This document shows, piece after piece, positions 8,459 to 17,413 of a stretch of 64,000 bases of DNA. Made by a program: the position numbers and the translations under genes. Below the pieces are notes generated by a model, which saw nothing but the letters and a program-made list of their open reading frames with translations, searched no databases and had not been told where the DNA came from. This DNA comes from Dyella monticola (GTDB lineage Bacteria > Pseudomonadota > Gammaproteobacteria > Xanthomonadales > Rhodanobacteraceae). Numbering within the stretch: position 1 is the first letter of the stretch; the number at the start of each line of letters is the position of its first letter. The stretch covers positions 62,001-126,000 of the forward strand of contig NZ_QRBE01000006.1 of assembly GCF_003363155.1 (NCBI RefSeq), read 5' to 3'.

Positions 8459-8590
8459 TCAGCTGCTTCCATTTTGACGAATGCCCACTTCGGCTCGACA
8501 CCGCGCCGCCAGCGCGGTGGTGAAGTAAGGGAAATGCACCGCTGCGGGAGCACGAGGACGTGCGGGTGCCGTATGATCGAGCGTAACCAT
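8459..8590 (-). CDS. Possible 43-residue peptide
   Basis: ATG 8590 follows a strong AGGAGAG ribosome site at 7 bases and opens a 43-codon frame ending at TGA 8459, with codon use like the neighbours. The peptide is basic and proline/alanine-rich (HTAPARPRAPAAVHFPYF). I recognise no family. It lies 85 bases ahead of the XAC0095-like gene on the same strand, so both may share a transcript. The ribosome site is the main evidence. The 279 bases between 8590 and the kinase stop hold nothing else I can identify. Confidence 0.4.
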   Translation of the reverse strand: MVTLDHTAPARPRAPAAVHFPYFTTALAARCRAEVGIRQNGSS

Positions 8591-8869
8591 GATCAACTCT
8601 CCTTTAGTTGGTGGTGGCCAGCGGATCGTTTGAGCGTCTACTCAGGCGATCCGCGTTTACTTCACATCATGTCGGGCGTGTCGCAAGCATCTAACTGGAT
8701 GGGCACGCCCGACTACCGCACCTTCGCATAAAGCGCATTGGGAAATCTGTCGGGGCTCGGTGCTTCGGCACGTTGGCGAATGCCTACGCAAAGTACGCGC
8801 ACGCGCCAGCCAATCCAACCGTTTTGCATGCCACCGCCCCGGAGTGAGCGGTGACGCTAGTGTTGCAAA

Positions 8870-11563
8870 TCATGCGGTGCCCACCTCGCTGAAAAGCGTG
8901 CTATTTGAGACAGGGATCGAAATGCTGCATGCCACGCCATCGGCACCAAAGACATAGGATGTCTTGGCGTTGAACTGATACGCGAGGGCATTTTCGATCA
9001 ATTCACGCCCCTGCCCCTTACGACGCGTCGCCGCATTTTCGGGCGGCATCGTCACACCGGTTTCGCGCCAGTGGATGTGGAGCCATGGCCGTTTTCCCGG
9101 GCCCACAGGCTCGAGCGCCCATGTAATGGCCAGATGCCCCTGCGGCTGCCCCAGCGCACCGTATTTCACTGCGTTAGTCGCCAATTCGTGCAGCACCATC
9201 GCCAGCGTCTGCACGGTCGAAGACCGCAGGCGCACACCTGTTGGCCCGCTGAGCGTCACGCGCCCGGAACCACCCTCCATCGCCTGGATTTCGTTCCGGA
9301 TCAGGTCATCGAACGTCACGCGATTGATGTCGTTAAGGCGCGAGAGCAGGTCCTGTACGCGCGAAAGCGCGTCCAGCCGGTCGCCGAAACGAAGGTGGAA
9401 ATCGGACAGATCGGCGCTGGCGCGCGCGGTCTTGTCAGCCATCGAGCGAACCACGCACATGAGGTTGCGCGTACGGTGCTGAAGCTCGGCGATCAGCACT
9501 TTCTGACGCTCCTCCCATTCGCGCCGCTCGGTCGTATCGACGTTGGCGCCGATCATTCGTACCGGCCGTCCTTCATCGTCGTAGGAAAATCGGCCACGTC
9601 CTTGCAGCCAATGAATCGTCCCGTCCGGATGGATGACGCGGAACTCCTGCACATATTCCTGCTTTGCTTCCATGGCCCGGTAAACCGCAGCCTCCGCGGA
9701 AGCGCGGTCATCCGGATGAATGCGTGCCGCCCAGGCTTCGTAGCTGGGGCTCACCTCGCCGATGGCATACCCTTCCATGCGGAAATGCTCGTCCGACCAA
9801 TACACCTCGCCGGTGGCGATGTTCCAATCCCATAACCCTAACCGTCCCACTTCCGATGCACTGCGCAAGCGTTCTTCACTCTCGCGCAGTGCCGCCTGCG
9901 CGCGTGTACTTTCAATGACGCGTGCGAGTTCGTGAGCGATGAGGTCCGTTTGCCGTTGCTCCGACTCCGTGAACCAGCGCGGGGCTCTAAAATGCGTGGA
10001 CAACATGCCCAGCGGCTCGCCGGTGGCGGAAAACAGCGGCGTCGATTGCACGGCGCGGTAGCCGGCCGCACGTGCAACATCCCTGCAAGGCATGCAGTCC
10101 GGATCGGTTTCGATGTCCGAGACGATTTTCCGCCTGCGCCCAGCCAGGGCCAAGCCACAGGCCGACGGCTCACCTGCATCGACTTGTGCGAAGTGATCAA
10201 GAAACATCGGTTCAAAACCGCACTGGACAGCGATGCGAAGCGTATGGGTTTCCGGTTCGTAGACCTGCACGTTGCCAAAGTCGGCACCATGCAGGGCCAT
10301 CGTTACATCGAGCGCTGCTTTGAGCAGTTTCGTTATGTTTGAAGATCCTGCAGTAATGATGCTCAGCTCGTGCAAGGCTTGCATCGCGGCCAGTTCGGCC
10401 GACAGCGCCATCTCGACGTGAGCGCGCTCGATGGTCGCCCAGATGCGCTCGGCAACCTCCGTAACCAGTGTCACCTCGCTTTCGCGCCAATCACGCGCTT
10501 TTCGCTGATGCACGCCAAGAAAGGCGGCCAATCCGCCGTGTTTGACCAGCGGAACTTCGATCAGGGCTGCGACACCGAGTGCGTCATAGGCCTGCACCGC
10601 TCGACGCGTAAGCTCGATGCCGGCGTTGATATCCGCGATGACGAGTGCGTGCCCCGCATGCAACGCATCGCCAGAGGCCTTGCCGAAATCATCCAGACGG
10701 TAGCGCCCGATGATCGAGGGAGCCTTGTCACTGCAATAGTCCGTATCGATTGCAGTCATTCCCTGCTGATCGACCACGGCATAGAACACTCGGTCCGCCC
10801 CAAGGAACGCGCCGAGTTGCCGCGTCGCCGCCGTCTGAATCTGTAGCGCATCCGATAAAGGACGTAATGCGTCAGACAGTTGCAGCAAGAACATCTGCCG
10901 TTGCTCGATTCGAACACGCTCCTCATTTTCCTGATGGCGGGAAATGATGATGCCTGCGGCCTGGGTGATCACCGACGCCAATTCGTAATCACGTAAATCG
11001 GGCGTGTGGGGTTCCCTGAAGTAAAGGGCAAACGAGCCCACCCGCTTGCCCGTAGAGGTCTCGACGGGGAATGACCAGCAACCTCGATAATCGTGTTCAC
11101 GGGCTAGCCATCGCCACGGTTGCCAGCGCGCGTCCTCAAGCACATCGGGAGTGACGGCTGGTTGACCCGTGGCAACAGCCAATCCACATGAAATCGATTC
11201 GGGCGAAATCAGGAAACCTTCCACGGCCTTCGCATAGGATGGCGACATCCCAACGACGTGCGACAGGGCGTCTCCCTTTCGGTTGGCAATATAGAAGGCA
11301 CATCGGCGGCCATCGTTCGCCCACCGGACGGCTGCATTAACCAGAATACCCAGCGACGTCTCAAGTGTCGCGCCGTTCATTTCCGACTGAAAAGCTTCCT
11401 TCTGGGCAGCCAGGCACGCATCTTTCAGGCGCAGATCGACTTCGTTTTCATGCAGCGCGCCCTTCGCCCGCCCAAGTTCGTCCAAGGCGTTACGGAGCTG
11501 CGCAGCGGGTGATGCGCCTGCGCTCTGGCTGTCTTCCAAAGGCGCTATTTCGTTTGAAATCAT
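8870..11563 (-). CDS. Multi-GAF/PAS HWE-family sensor histidine kinase
   Basis: An 897-residue cytoplasmic kinase. Residues about 55-205, 230-375 and 390-550 are three GAF sensor domains; about 565-685 is a PAS_3 domain ending in the usual GANVDTTERREWEE link; the rest is an HWE-type catalytic core. The phospho-acceptor box reads ELQHRTRNLM, the N-box HELATNAVKYGAL, and the HWRE signature that names the family is near the C-terminus. HWE kinases phosphorylate response regulators, often in light, redox or general stress pathways. ATG 11563 is chosen for AAAGGTGA 5 bases upstream. No membrane segment and no response regulator lie within several kilobases: an orphan kinase. Confidence 0.92.
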   Translation of the reverse strand: MISNEIAPLEDSQSAGASPAAQLRNALDELGRAKGALHENEVDLRLKDACLAAQKEAFQSEMNGATLETSLGILVNAAVRWANDGRRCAFYIANRKGDALSHVVGMSPSYAKAVEGFLISPESISCGLAVATGQPAVTPDVLEDARWQPWRWLAREHDYRGCWSFPVETSTGKRVGSFALYFREPHTPDLRDYELASVITQAAGIIISRHQENEERVRIEQRQMFLLQLSDALRPLSDALQIQTAATRQLGAFLGADRVFYAVVDQQGMTAIDTDYCSDKAPSIIGRYRLDDFGKASGDALHAGHALVIADINAGIELTRRAVQAYDALGVAALIEVPLVKHGGLAAFLGVHQRKARDWRESEVTLVTEVAERIWATIERAHVEMALSAELAAMQALHELSIITAGSSNITKLLKAALDVTMALHGADFGNVQVYEPETHTLRIAVQCGFEPMFLDHFAQVDAGEPSACGLALAGRRRKIVSDIETDPDCMPCRDVARAAGYRAVQSTPLFSATGEPLGMLSTHFRAPRWFTESEQRQTDLIAHELARVIESTRAQAALRESEERLRSASEVGRLGLWDWNIATGEVYWSDEHFRMEGYAIGEVSPSYEAWAARIHPDDRASAEAAVYRAMEAKQEYVQEFRVIHPDGTIHWLQGRGRFSYDDEGRPVRMIGANVDTTERREWEERQKVLIAELQHRTRNLMCVVRSMADKTARASADLSDFHLRFGDRLDALSRVQDLLSRLNDINRVTFDDLIRNEIQAMEGGSGRVTLSGPTGVRLRSSTVQTLAMVLHELATNAVKYGALGQPQGHLAITWALEPVGPGKRPWLHIHWRETGVTMPPENAATRRKGQGRELIENALAYQFNAKTSYVFGADGVACSISIPVSNSTLFSEVGTA

Positions 11564-11719
11564 CAAGTCACCTTTCATTAGCTGGCTGGCGGCCAGCGTT
11601 CAGGGCAACACGCGTGTAATTTTCGTCCTTGCGCCGTAAATAAAAGGTCTAAAGGCAGTAGCGGACAATTCGAATGCGAAACGCACGCCACCGGCTGCAA
11701 AGGCCCAGGCGCTTGCTCT

Positions 11720-12628
11720 CTACGGGAGAATGGCCAATGCCTTTCGCAAGCGTGGCGCGGCGAAGTCGATGAAGCTTCGCAGCTTGAGCGGCATTTGACC
11801 GCGGGAAGCGTGGAGAAGATGGACCGGCACCGGATCAGGTTCGTAGCGTTGCAAGATGATTTGCAGCGCGCCGTCTTGCACCGCGTCGGCGACCTGATAG
11901 TGCAGCAGGCGCGTGATACCTACGCCTCGGATCGCTGCCTGGGCCGCTGCTTCCGGCGTCGTGACCGCCAGTCGCGCAAGGATGGGAACATCGTGCGTCG
12001 CGTGTGAGGCTGGCATGCGAAAGCGCCAGGACGGCACGGGCGTGGGCGCAATCACCGACACGCAGGGGTACTTCAGCAAGTCATCCGGTTGCTTGGGTAC
12101 ACCGCGTCCCGCCAGCAGCGCAGGGCTTGCGCACGTTACCGTCCGCATCAGGCCCACTTGCGTGGCGACCATGGCACTGTCGGGCAACGTGCCGATGCGC
12201 ACCGCCATATCCACATGGTCACCGATGAGATCGACATTGCGATCGATCAGCATCAAACGAAGATTGATCTGCGGATAGAGCGCAAGAAAATCAGCGACAA
12301 GCGGCAACACGTATAGACGGCCAAAAAAAGTGGGCGCCGTCACGACCAGCTCGCCTTTGGGTGTGATGAATTCGCCCGCTGCCTCGCGCTCGGCACCCTC
12401 CACCTCATCGAGAATGCGCCGCGCGGCCGCTATGTAGGCGGCCCCCGCCTCGGTCAACGTGAGTTTGCGTGTCGTGCGGAGAAGAAGTCGCGTTCCCAGA
12501 TGCGCTTCAAGGTCGGAAATCTTGCGACTGAGCGTCGCGAGGGGAATCTTCAACGCCCGTCCGGCCGCGGAAAAGCTGCCCTTATCAGCGACGGCTACCA
12601 GCATCGACATGGCTTCGAGGCGGTCCAT
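11720..12628 (-). CDS. LysR family transcriptional regulator
   Basis: A 302-residue LysR protein. The helix-turn-helix is at residues about 4-62 (SFSAAGRALKIPLATLSRKI, then RLLLRTTRKLTLTEAG) and the effector domain follows from about 90, of the group-specific AaeR/CrgA type. It is divergent from the carboxymuconolactone decarboxylase-like gene at 12748 with 119 bases between, so it most likely controls that gene and possibly the two genes after it. A GGGAA-N5-TTCCC repeat sits in the shared promoter. The inducer is unknown. Confidence 0.93.
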   Translation of the reverse strand: MDRLEAMSMLVAVADKGSFSAAGRALKIPLATLSRKISDLEAHLGTRLLLRTTRKLTLTEAGAAYIAAARRILDEVEGAEREAAGEFITPKGELVVTAPTFFGRLYVLPLVADFLALYPQINLRLMLIDRNVDLIGDHVDMAVRIGTLPDSAMVATQVGLMRTVTCASPALLAGRGVPKQPDDLLKYPCVSVIAPTPVPSWRFRMPASHATHDVPILARLAVTTPEAAAQAAIRGVGITRLLHYQVADAVQDGALQIILQRYEPDPVPVHLLHASRGQMPLKLRSFIDFAAPRLRKALAILP

Positions 12629-12645
12629 GGATTATTCCATTTTTC

Positions 12646-12660
12646 GGGAAGAAGTTTCCC
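12646..12660. promoter_or_regulatory. Inverted repeat, candidate operator
   Basis: GGGAA (12646-12650) and TTCCC (12656-12660) form a perfect inverted repeat with a 5-base spacer, 17 bases upstream of the LysR start within the divergent promoter. The surrounding DNA is AT-rich (CAATTATCTTATCAAATGG), as expected for a promoter. Not proven. Confidence 0.35.
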
Positions 12661-12747
12661 AACGTTGCCCAATTATCTTATCAAATGGAAAAGCGCAGCA
12701 TCTGTTCCGAACAAGGCCACGGCGGCCTTCAACCTGAGGAATCGCTC

Positions 12748-13293
12748 ATGTCCCGCCTTCCCATTCCGACCCTCGACGCCGTTCCCGAAGCCTCCAAGCC
12801 GATCCTCGATACGGTGCGCAAGCAGGTGGGCGTGGTGCCCAACTTGTTTCGGCTGATCGGCACCAGTCCCATTGCGCTGAACGCGTACACCGCTTTCCAG
12901 GGCGCGCTGGGCAAGGCACTGGACGTAAAAACGCGTGAGCGTATTGCGCTCGCGGTCGCGCAAGTGAATGGCTGCGACTACTGCCTTTCCGCGCACAGCT
13001 ATCTGGCCATGAACCTGGCGAAGATCAGTCCCGAAGAAATTGCCCTGAATCGCCAGGGCGCATCGGGCGATGCCAAGGCAAATGCGGCCGTCAACTTTGC
13101 CTCTAAGGTGACTGCCCAGCGCGGCCACGTTGACGACGCGGATATCGCCATGGTGCGCGACGCGGGTTTCAGCGATGCGCAGATCGTGGAGATCGTCGCG
13201 CTGGTTGCGGAAAACACGTTCACCAACTACCTCAACGAAGTCACCAAGACCGATATCGACTTTCCCGTCGTGCTCGCCAAGGACGCGGCTTGA
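12748..13293 (+). CDS. Carboxymuconolactone decarboxylase/AhpD-like protein
   Basis: A 181-residue all-helical protein of the CMD superfamily. The CDYCLSAH motif (CxxC plus nearby His) is the AhpD-type redox centre that can reduce peroxide, and VNGCDYC is the standard form in peroxidase-like members. ATG 12748 is chosen because GAGGAA precedes it and the upstream extension does not resemble the family. It is the first gene rightward of the LysR regulator. A 15-bp perfect hairpin follows its stop, so it may be transcribed mainly alone. Likely role: peroxide or electrophile defence in the cytoplasm. Confidence 0.9.
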   Translation: MSRLPIPTLDAVPEASKPILDTVRKQVGVVPNLFRLIGTSPIALNAYTAFQGALGKALDVKTRERIALAVAQVNGCDYCLSAHSYLAMNLAKISPEEIALNRQGASGDAKANAAVNFASKVTAQRGHVDDADIAMVRDAGFSDAQIVEIVALVAENTFTNYLNEVTKTDIDFPVVLAKDAA

Positions 13294-13296
13294 AAT

Positions 13297-13332
13297 AAGG
13301 CGGGCGCAGGCACAAGAGCCTGCGCCCGCCTT
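13297..13332 (+). terminator. Strong 15-bp perfect hairpin
   Basis: AAGGCGGGCGCAGGC (13297-13311) pairs perfectly with GCCTGCGCCCGCCTT (13318-13332) around ACAAGA. It begins 3 bases after the stop of the CMD-like gene and ends before the ribosome site of the next gene. It may end or attenuate transcription between them; there is only a two-base T run. Confidence 0.65.
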
Positions 13333-13349
13333 GCAGCTTGGAGACGATT

Positions 13350-13979
13350 ATGTCGTACGGGTTTCTGGATATCGCTGTGACACCGGGGGTCCGGGCCGCG
13401 CAGGCCGAAATGGGCGCCGACAAGCTGTGGGCGAATTTCAAGGGGCACCGGACGTTCGATCGGTTCACCGACGACGAGACGGCATTTATCGCGGAAAGGG
13501 ATAGCTTCTATATCGCTTCCGTGTCGGAGACTGGCTGGCCCTACGTGCAGCATCGCGGCGGTCCGCGTGGCTTTCTCAAAGTTATCGATGCGCAGACGCT
13601 GGCATTCGCCGACTATCGAGGTAACCGCCAATACATCAGTACCGGCAATTTTTCGAGCAACGAACGTGCATGCCTTTTTCTGATGGATTACCCTCGACGT
13701 GCGCGATTGAAGATCTACGCACACGTGGAGACGTTGGCGCTCGACGCCGATCCGGCTCTCACCGAGCGAGTCACGGAGGTGGCATACAAGGCCAAACTCG
13801 AGCGGATTTTCCGCTTTCGGCTTGAGGCCTTCGATTGGAACTGCCAGCAGCACATCACCCCGCGTTTCACGGAGCAGGAGATCACTGCGGCGATCCGCCC
13901 TCTGCGTGAACGTCTTGCCCAGTTGGAGTCGGAAAATGCCCTGCTGCGCACCCGGCTCGAAAACCATGGAGAACCATGA
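13350..13979 (+). CDS. Pyridoxamine 5'-phosphate oxidase-family flavoprotein
   Basis: A 209-residue protein with the split-barrel flavin-binding fold: residues about 35-150 include [40 protein letters not shown] and [20 protein letters not shown], where FMN phosphate and ring contacts are usually made. The C-terminus ([18 protein letters not shown]) is predicted coiled coil. Such proteins reduce or bind small electrophiles, or are annotated as general stress flavoproteins; true PNP oxidase activity is unlikely. ATG 13350 has GGAG at 8 bases. Its stop overlaps the next start by ATGA, so translation is coupled to the DUF1348 gene. Confidence 0.87.
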   Translation: MSYGFLDIAVTPGVRAAQAEMGADKLWANFKGHRTFDRFTDDETAFIAERDSFYIASVSETGWPYVQHRGGPRGFLKVIDAQTLAFADYRGNRQYISTGNFSSNERACLFLMDYPRRARLKIYAHVETLALDADPALTERVTEVAYKAKLERIFRFRLEAFDWNCQQHITPRFTEQEITAAIRPLRERLAQLESENALLRTRLENHGEP

Positions 13980-14449
13980 TGGATAGCTCAAGACCCCCTC
14001 TGCCACCGTTCACGCTCGCAACGGCCATCGAGAAAGTGCGCCTTGCCGAAGATGGCTGGAACAGCCGCAATCCCGAGAAAGTGGCGTTGGCTTATACCGT
14101 CGACAGCCAATGGCGCAATCGCGCCGAATTCGTGAATGGCCGCGCGGCGATCGTTGAGTTCCTGACACGAAAGTGGCAGCGCGAACTGGACTACCGGCTC
14201 ATCAAGGAAGTGTGGGCCTTTGGCGAGAACCGCATTGCCGTGCGCTTCGCGTACGAGTGGCACGACGATAGCGGCAACTGGTTTCGATCGTATGGCAATG
14301 AGAATTGGGAATTCGATGGGCACGGGCTCATGCGCAAACGCCTTGCCTGCATCAATGACGCGCCGATTCGCGAAGCTGACCGGCGTTACCACTGGCCGCT
14401 TGGCCGGCGACCCGACGATCACCCCGGCCTGAGCGAGCTTGGCTTTTAG
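13976..14449 (+). CDS. DUF1348 (NTF2-like) protein
   Basis: A 157-residue protein that fits DUF1348 along its whole length: [20 protein letters not shown] at the start, [14 protein letters not shown] in the middle, [20 protein letters not shown], and the terminal [19 protein letters not shown]. The fold is a cone-shaped NTF2-like barrel that binds a small hydrophobic ligand; no activity is established for the family. The start overlaps the stop of the flavoprotein gene (ATGA), with a second in-frame ATG right after. The two gene products probably act together. Confidence 0.9.
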   Translation: MMDSSRPPLPPFTLATAIEKVRLAEDGWNSRNPEKVALAYTVDSQWRNRAEFVNGRAAIVEFLTRKWQRELDYRLIKEVWAFGENRIAVRFAYEWHDDSGNWFRSYGNENWEFDGHGLMRKRLACINDAPIREADRRYHWPLGRRPDDHPGLSELGF

Positions 14450-14470
14450 CCGGGCTTGAGTGACAACGCA

Positions 14471-14965
14471 TCAATGCGATAAGGCGAGGCGAGCAAGCGG
14501 CCTTGAGATCGTGCGGGCAAGCGTCTTGGCGCTTGAGGCGAAAAACAGGTTTGCATCCGAGTGGCGCTGCACTTCGGCATAGACATTTCCGCCGAACCAG
14601 CGCCACCAGGCTGACTTTGCTTTACCCAACACAATCAGGTCCGCGCCGATGTCACGGGCAAAGGTGGCAATGGCTTTTCCCACAGTGAAATCCTTGACGG
14701 ATAAGGTAATCATCTTCGCTTCGCCGCGACAGCCTGAATCCTCAAGCTTGCGCGAGACGTTGCCTACTATTTCGCGCCCATGCTCCTGCAGGCAGGCAAG
14801 CATAGGCCCAAAATCCTGGCACTCGGCCACGATCATCTGCGGCATCCAATCGACCACGTGCAACACCGAAATATAAGCATTGTGTTCGCGCGCCTGTCCG
14901 ATCGCAAAGCGAAGTGCCGCGCAATCGGCGTCATGACTGACCCCGACAAGAATGTGCTTAACCAT
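14471..14965 (-). CDS. Universal stress protein (UspA-like)
   Basis: A 164-residue single-domain Usp protein: KHILVGVSHDADCAALRFAI at the start, then SVLHVVDW, and GADLIVLGKAKSAWWRWFGG near residue 130. The usual ATP-binding signature G-x2-G-x9-G-S/T is replaced here by GKAKSAWWRWFGGN, so nucleotide binding by the standard mode is doubtful and it may be the non-ATP-binding UspA type. It has its own promoter region upstream (14966-15200) and is convergent with the DUF1348 gene. Such proteins support survival in starvation or oxidative stress. Confidence 0.87.
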   Translation of the reverse strand: MVKHILVGVSHDADCAALRFAIGQAREHNAYISVLHVVDWMPQMIVAECQDFGPMLACLQEHGREIVGNVSRKLEDSGCRGEAKMITLSVKDFTVGKAIATFARDIGADLIVLGKAKSAWWRWFGGNVYAEVQRHSDANLFFASSAKTLARTISRPLARLALSH

Positions 14966-15200
14966 TTGAAGCCTCCCGATAAGGTGAAAATGTGCCGGCG
15001 CACTCGCGGTGCACCTGCGCGACGGGAGAAATCATCGGGCATGCGAATTAGAGAAGAATGAGCACTTTTTCCGGTTCGGCGCCTTGCAACTAAAACTGCA
15101 CGAAGGCGGGTTTTTTCAGCAAAAAAGCACTTAGAAAGCCGCGTTGGGCACGCGCTAATTTTCGGCTAATAAACGGGGTTTAGAGACCCTGGCTTCAGGC

Positions 15201-15875
15201 TTACCCCTTCGCAGTTTCACTCGCCGTTACGGTCCAGCCCAGGCCGCGCACATTGCGTATCACCGATGTACCAAATTTCTTGCGCACCGAATGGATGAGC
15301 ACATCGACAGCATTGCTCTCCACTTCCCTTCCCCAGCCATACAGTTTGTCTTCCAGTTGCTCACGCGAAAGGATCGTGCCGGGGCGTTCGAGAAATGCAT
15401 GCATAAGCGCAAATTCGCGCGCGGACAGCACCTCGGTTACGCCGTTGCACGTCAGTGTTCGCTTGTCCAGGTCGAGGTTAACCGCTTCGGTGCCCAGACA
15501 TGACACCGCGTGTCCTGCCTTGCGCCGTAGCACAGCACGAATGCGCGCGAGCAGTTCAGGGACCTGGAAGGGTTTGAGCAAATAATCGTCGGCACCGATA
15601 TCGAGCCCCTGCACCCTTGCATCGAGATCGTCGCGCGCAGTCAGAATCAGCACAGGTACCTCATTACCCGCCATACGCGCCTGCCTGAGAAGTTCGAAGC
15701 CGCCCATTTTGGGCAACCCAAGATCCAGCAGCACGACCGTATATTCGGCGGCGCAGATCGCGCGCCATCCTGCGGCACCATCACGGACCCAGTCCACGCT
15801 GTAATGGGCGTCTTTCAGTGCGTGCAACAGGCTTTGGCCAATCTGCAAGTCGTCTTCAACCAATAGCACCCGCAT
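15201..15875 (-). CDS. OmpR/QseB-type response regulator
   Basis: A 224-residue two-domain regulator. The receiver (residues 1-115) has the acidic pair in LLVEDD, the phospho-acceptor Asp in VVLLDLGLP and the conserved Lys in LLKPF. The DNA-binding winged helix (about 125-220) ends in VRGLGWTV, typical of the OmpR family, closest in style to QseB/PmrA/TctD. ATG 15875 is used because the receiver begins at once; the long upstream extension is not family-like. It lies 143 bases after the sensor kinase stop and is the last gene of the apparent BMP-kinase-regulator operon. Confidence 0.93.
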   Translation of the reverse strand: MRVLLVEDDLQIGQSLLHALKDAHYSVDWVRDGAAGWRAICAAEYTVVLLDLGLPKMGGFELLRQARMAGNEVPVLILTARDDLDARVQGLDIGADDYLLKPFQVPELLARIRAVLRRKAGHAVSCLGTEAVNLDLDKRTLTCNGVTEVLSAREFALMHAFLERPGTILSREQLEDKLYGWGREVESNAVDVLIHSVRKKFGTSVIRNVRGLGWTVTASETAKG

Positions 15876-16018
15876 GGTCCCGTCTCCCGACAAATGCCAC
15901 GCTTCCCCTACCCGATGCCCTGCAGCGGCTGCGCGCCGCCATCGAAAGGATACGCCACATTTGTCCTGGCGGCTCCCGCCATGCAGCGCGGAGCCTGGCG
16001 AGCGCGCGCATGTTTTCC

Positions 16019-17371
16019 CTAACTGGCCGCCGCGGGTGTTTTCCATTGCTCAGCGTCGATGACGGGCAAAACGATAGTGGCCGTGAGCCCGTTAAAACCA
16101 TCCGTACGGTTCGCCAGGGTAACGGCTCCATGATATTTGTCGATGACCGCCCGCACGATCGAAAGCCCCAGCCCGCTGCCCTCCACATGATCGGCCTGCA
16201 GCCGATAAAAGCGATCAAAAACGCGCTGGATCGATTCCTCCGGAATACCCGGCCCGCTATCGGTGATCGATACCACGACATCGCTCTTCTGGCGGAACAC
16301 ATCGATGTCCACGCTGCCGCCAGCCGGCGTGTAGCGCAATGCGTTTTCGACCAGATTTCGCACGGCCATGCGCAGTTCCCCCTCACGAGCCTGCACGAAC
16401 GCGGGGTCGAATTGCCTCACGCCCAGATCAATCGAACGCGAGTCGGCAACCGGCAAAAGATCCGCCACCAGGTTCTGGATAAGTTGACGAACATCGACCG
16501 GCTCGGTCGCGCCTGCTTCGAGGTCTGCATCGGCCCGTGCAAGTTCGAGCAGCTGCCGGATCATGGCGCCACTTCGTAAGATGGCTTCGCGCAACTCTCG
16601 CTCCCGTTCCACGCGCGAGGCCATATCAGGTGCATTGGCCATATTGTCCACGCGTAACTGCAATGCGGCGATCGGTGTCCGCAGCTCATGTGCGGCATCT
16701 GCAATGAAGCGTTTTTCGGCTTCAATACCCACCTGAAGCCGCGCAATCATGCGGTTGATCGAGTCGGTGAATGGCCGCACTTCCTGAGGGACATCCGATG
16801 TATCGAGCGGCTTCAGATGCCCGACACCCACTCTCTCCGCTTGCACCGCCGCGCGCGATAGCGACGCGAAGGCACCACGCACGACCAGCGGAATCAACAA
16901 CCAGATCAACGCCAGGCGGACCAAGGTGGGAACGAGGCTTTCGAGCCCCGCTTGCGTGGCCGTATCCTCACGAAATGCAATCGGTTGGCCAACCTGATAA
17001 ACCAGCTCGCCGGCATTTTTTCGCAAGGTGTAGAGGCGGTATGGCTGCCCGTTGATGCTTTCCACCGAATAGCCATCCGGTGCGTGGCGATCGAAGAGCA
17101 CCTCGGGGTCGGTGTTGTCGGTCGGTTCGACGAGCCCGCGTTTCCATATTTGTCCCACGAATCCGTCGAGCGAATGCTGCGGCGGCCCATGCGAACCGAT
17201 GGCGCCGACATTGCCCGCGGACAACCACACCGCTGCCCCTTGCAAGTGCGTATCGAGCAGCTCATTGATGTGCCTGCGAGCAAGCCAGTACGACGAAGAG
17301 GCATCGATAGTGACACCGATCACCCACAGGATCGTTAGCGTAACGATAATTCGTGTCTTCAACGATTTCAT
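16019..17371 (-). CDS. QseC-like membrane sensor histidine kinase
   Basis: A 450-residue kinase. A first membrane helix (residues about 7-25), a periplasmic sensor of about 120 residues and a second helix (about 148-168) are followed by HAMP, the H-box AAHELRTPIAAL with His228, N-box RNLVENALRYTP, G1 DSGPGIPEE and G2 GSGLGLSIV. It belongs to the QseC/TctE subfamily. It starts 43 bases after the stop of the BMP-type binding protein gene and precedes the regulator gene. The likely task is to sense a periplasmic ligand, perhaps through the binding protein, and phosphorylate the regulator. Confidence 0.93.
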   Translation of the reverse strand: MKSLKTRIIVTLTILWVIGVTIDASSSYWLARRHINELLDTHLQGAAVWLSAGNVGAIGSHGPPQHSLDGFVGQIWKRGLVEPTDNTDPEVLFDRHAPDGYSVESINGQPYRLYTLRKNAGELVYQVGQPIAFREDTATQAGLESLVPTLVRLALIWLLIPLVVRGAFASLSRAAVQAERVGVGHLKPLDTSDVPQEVRPFTDSINRMIARLQVGIEAEKRFIADAAHELRTPIAALQLRVDNMANAPDMASRVERERELREAILRSGAMIRQLLELARADADLEAGATEPVDVRQLIQNLVADLLPVADSRSIDLGVRQFDPAFVQAREGELRMAVRNLVENALRYTPAGGSVDIDVFRQKSDVVVSITDSGPGIPEESIQRVFDRFYRLQADHVEGSGLGLSIVRAVIDKYHGAVTLANRTDGFNGLTATIVLPVIDAEQWKTPAAAS

Positions 17372-17413
17372 GTCATCGGACCTGCTGGTTCTGAGCCCAT
17401 AGCCAAAACAGTC

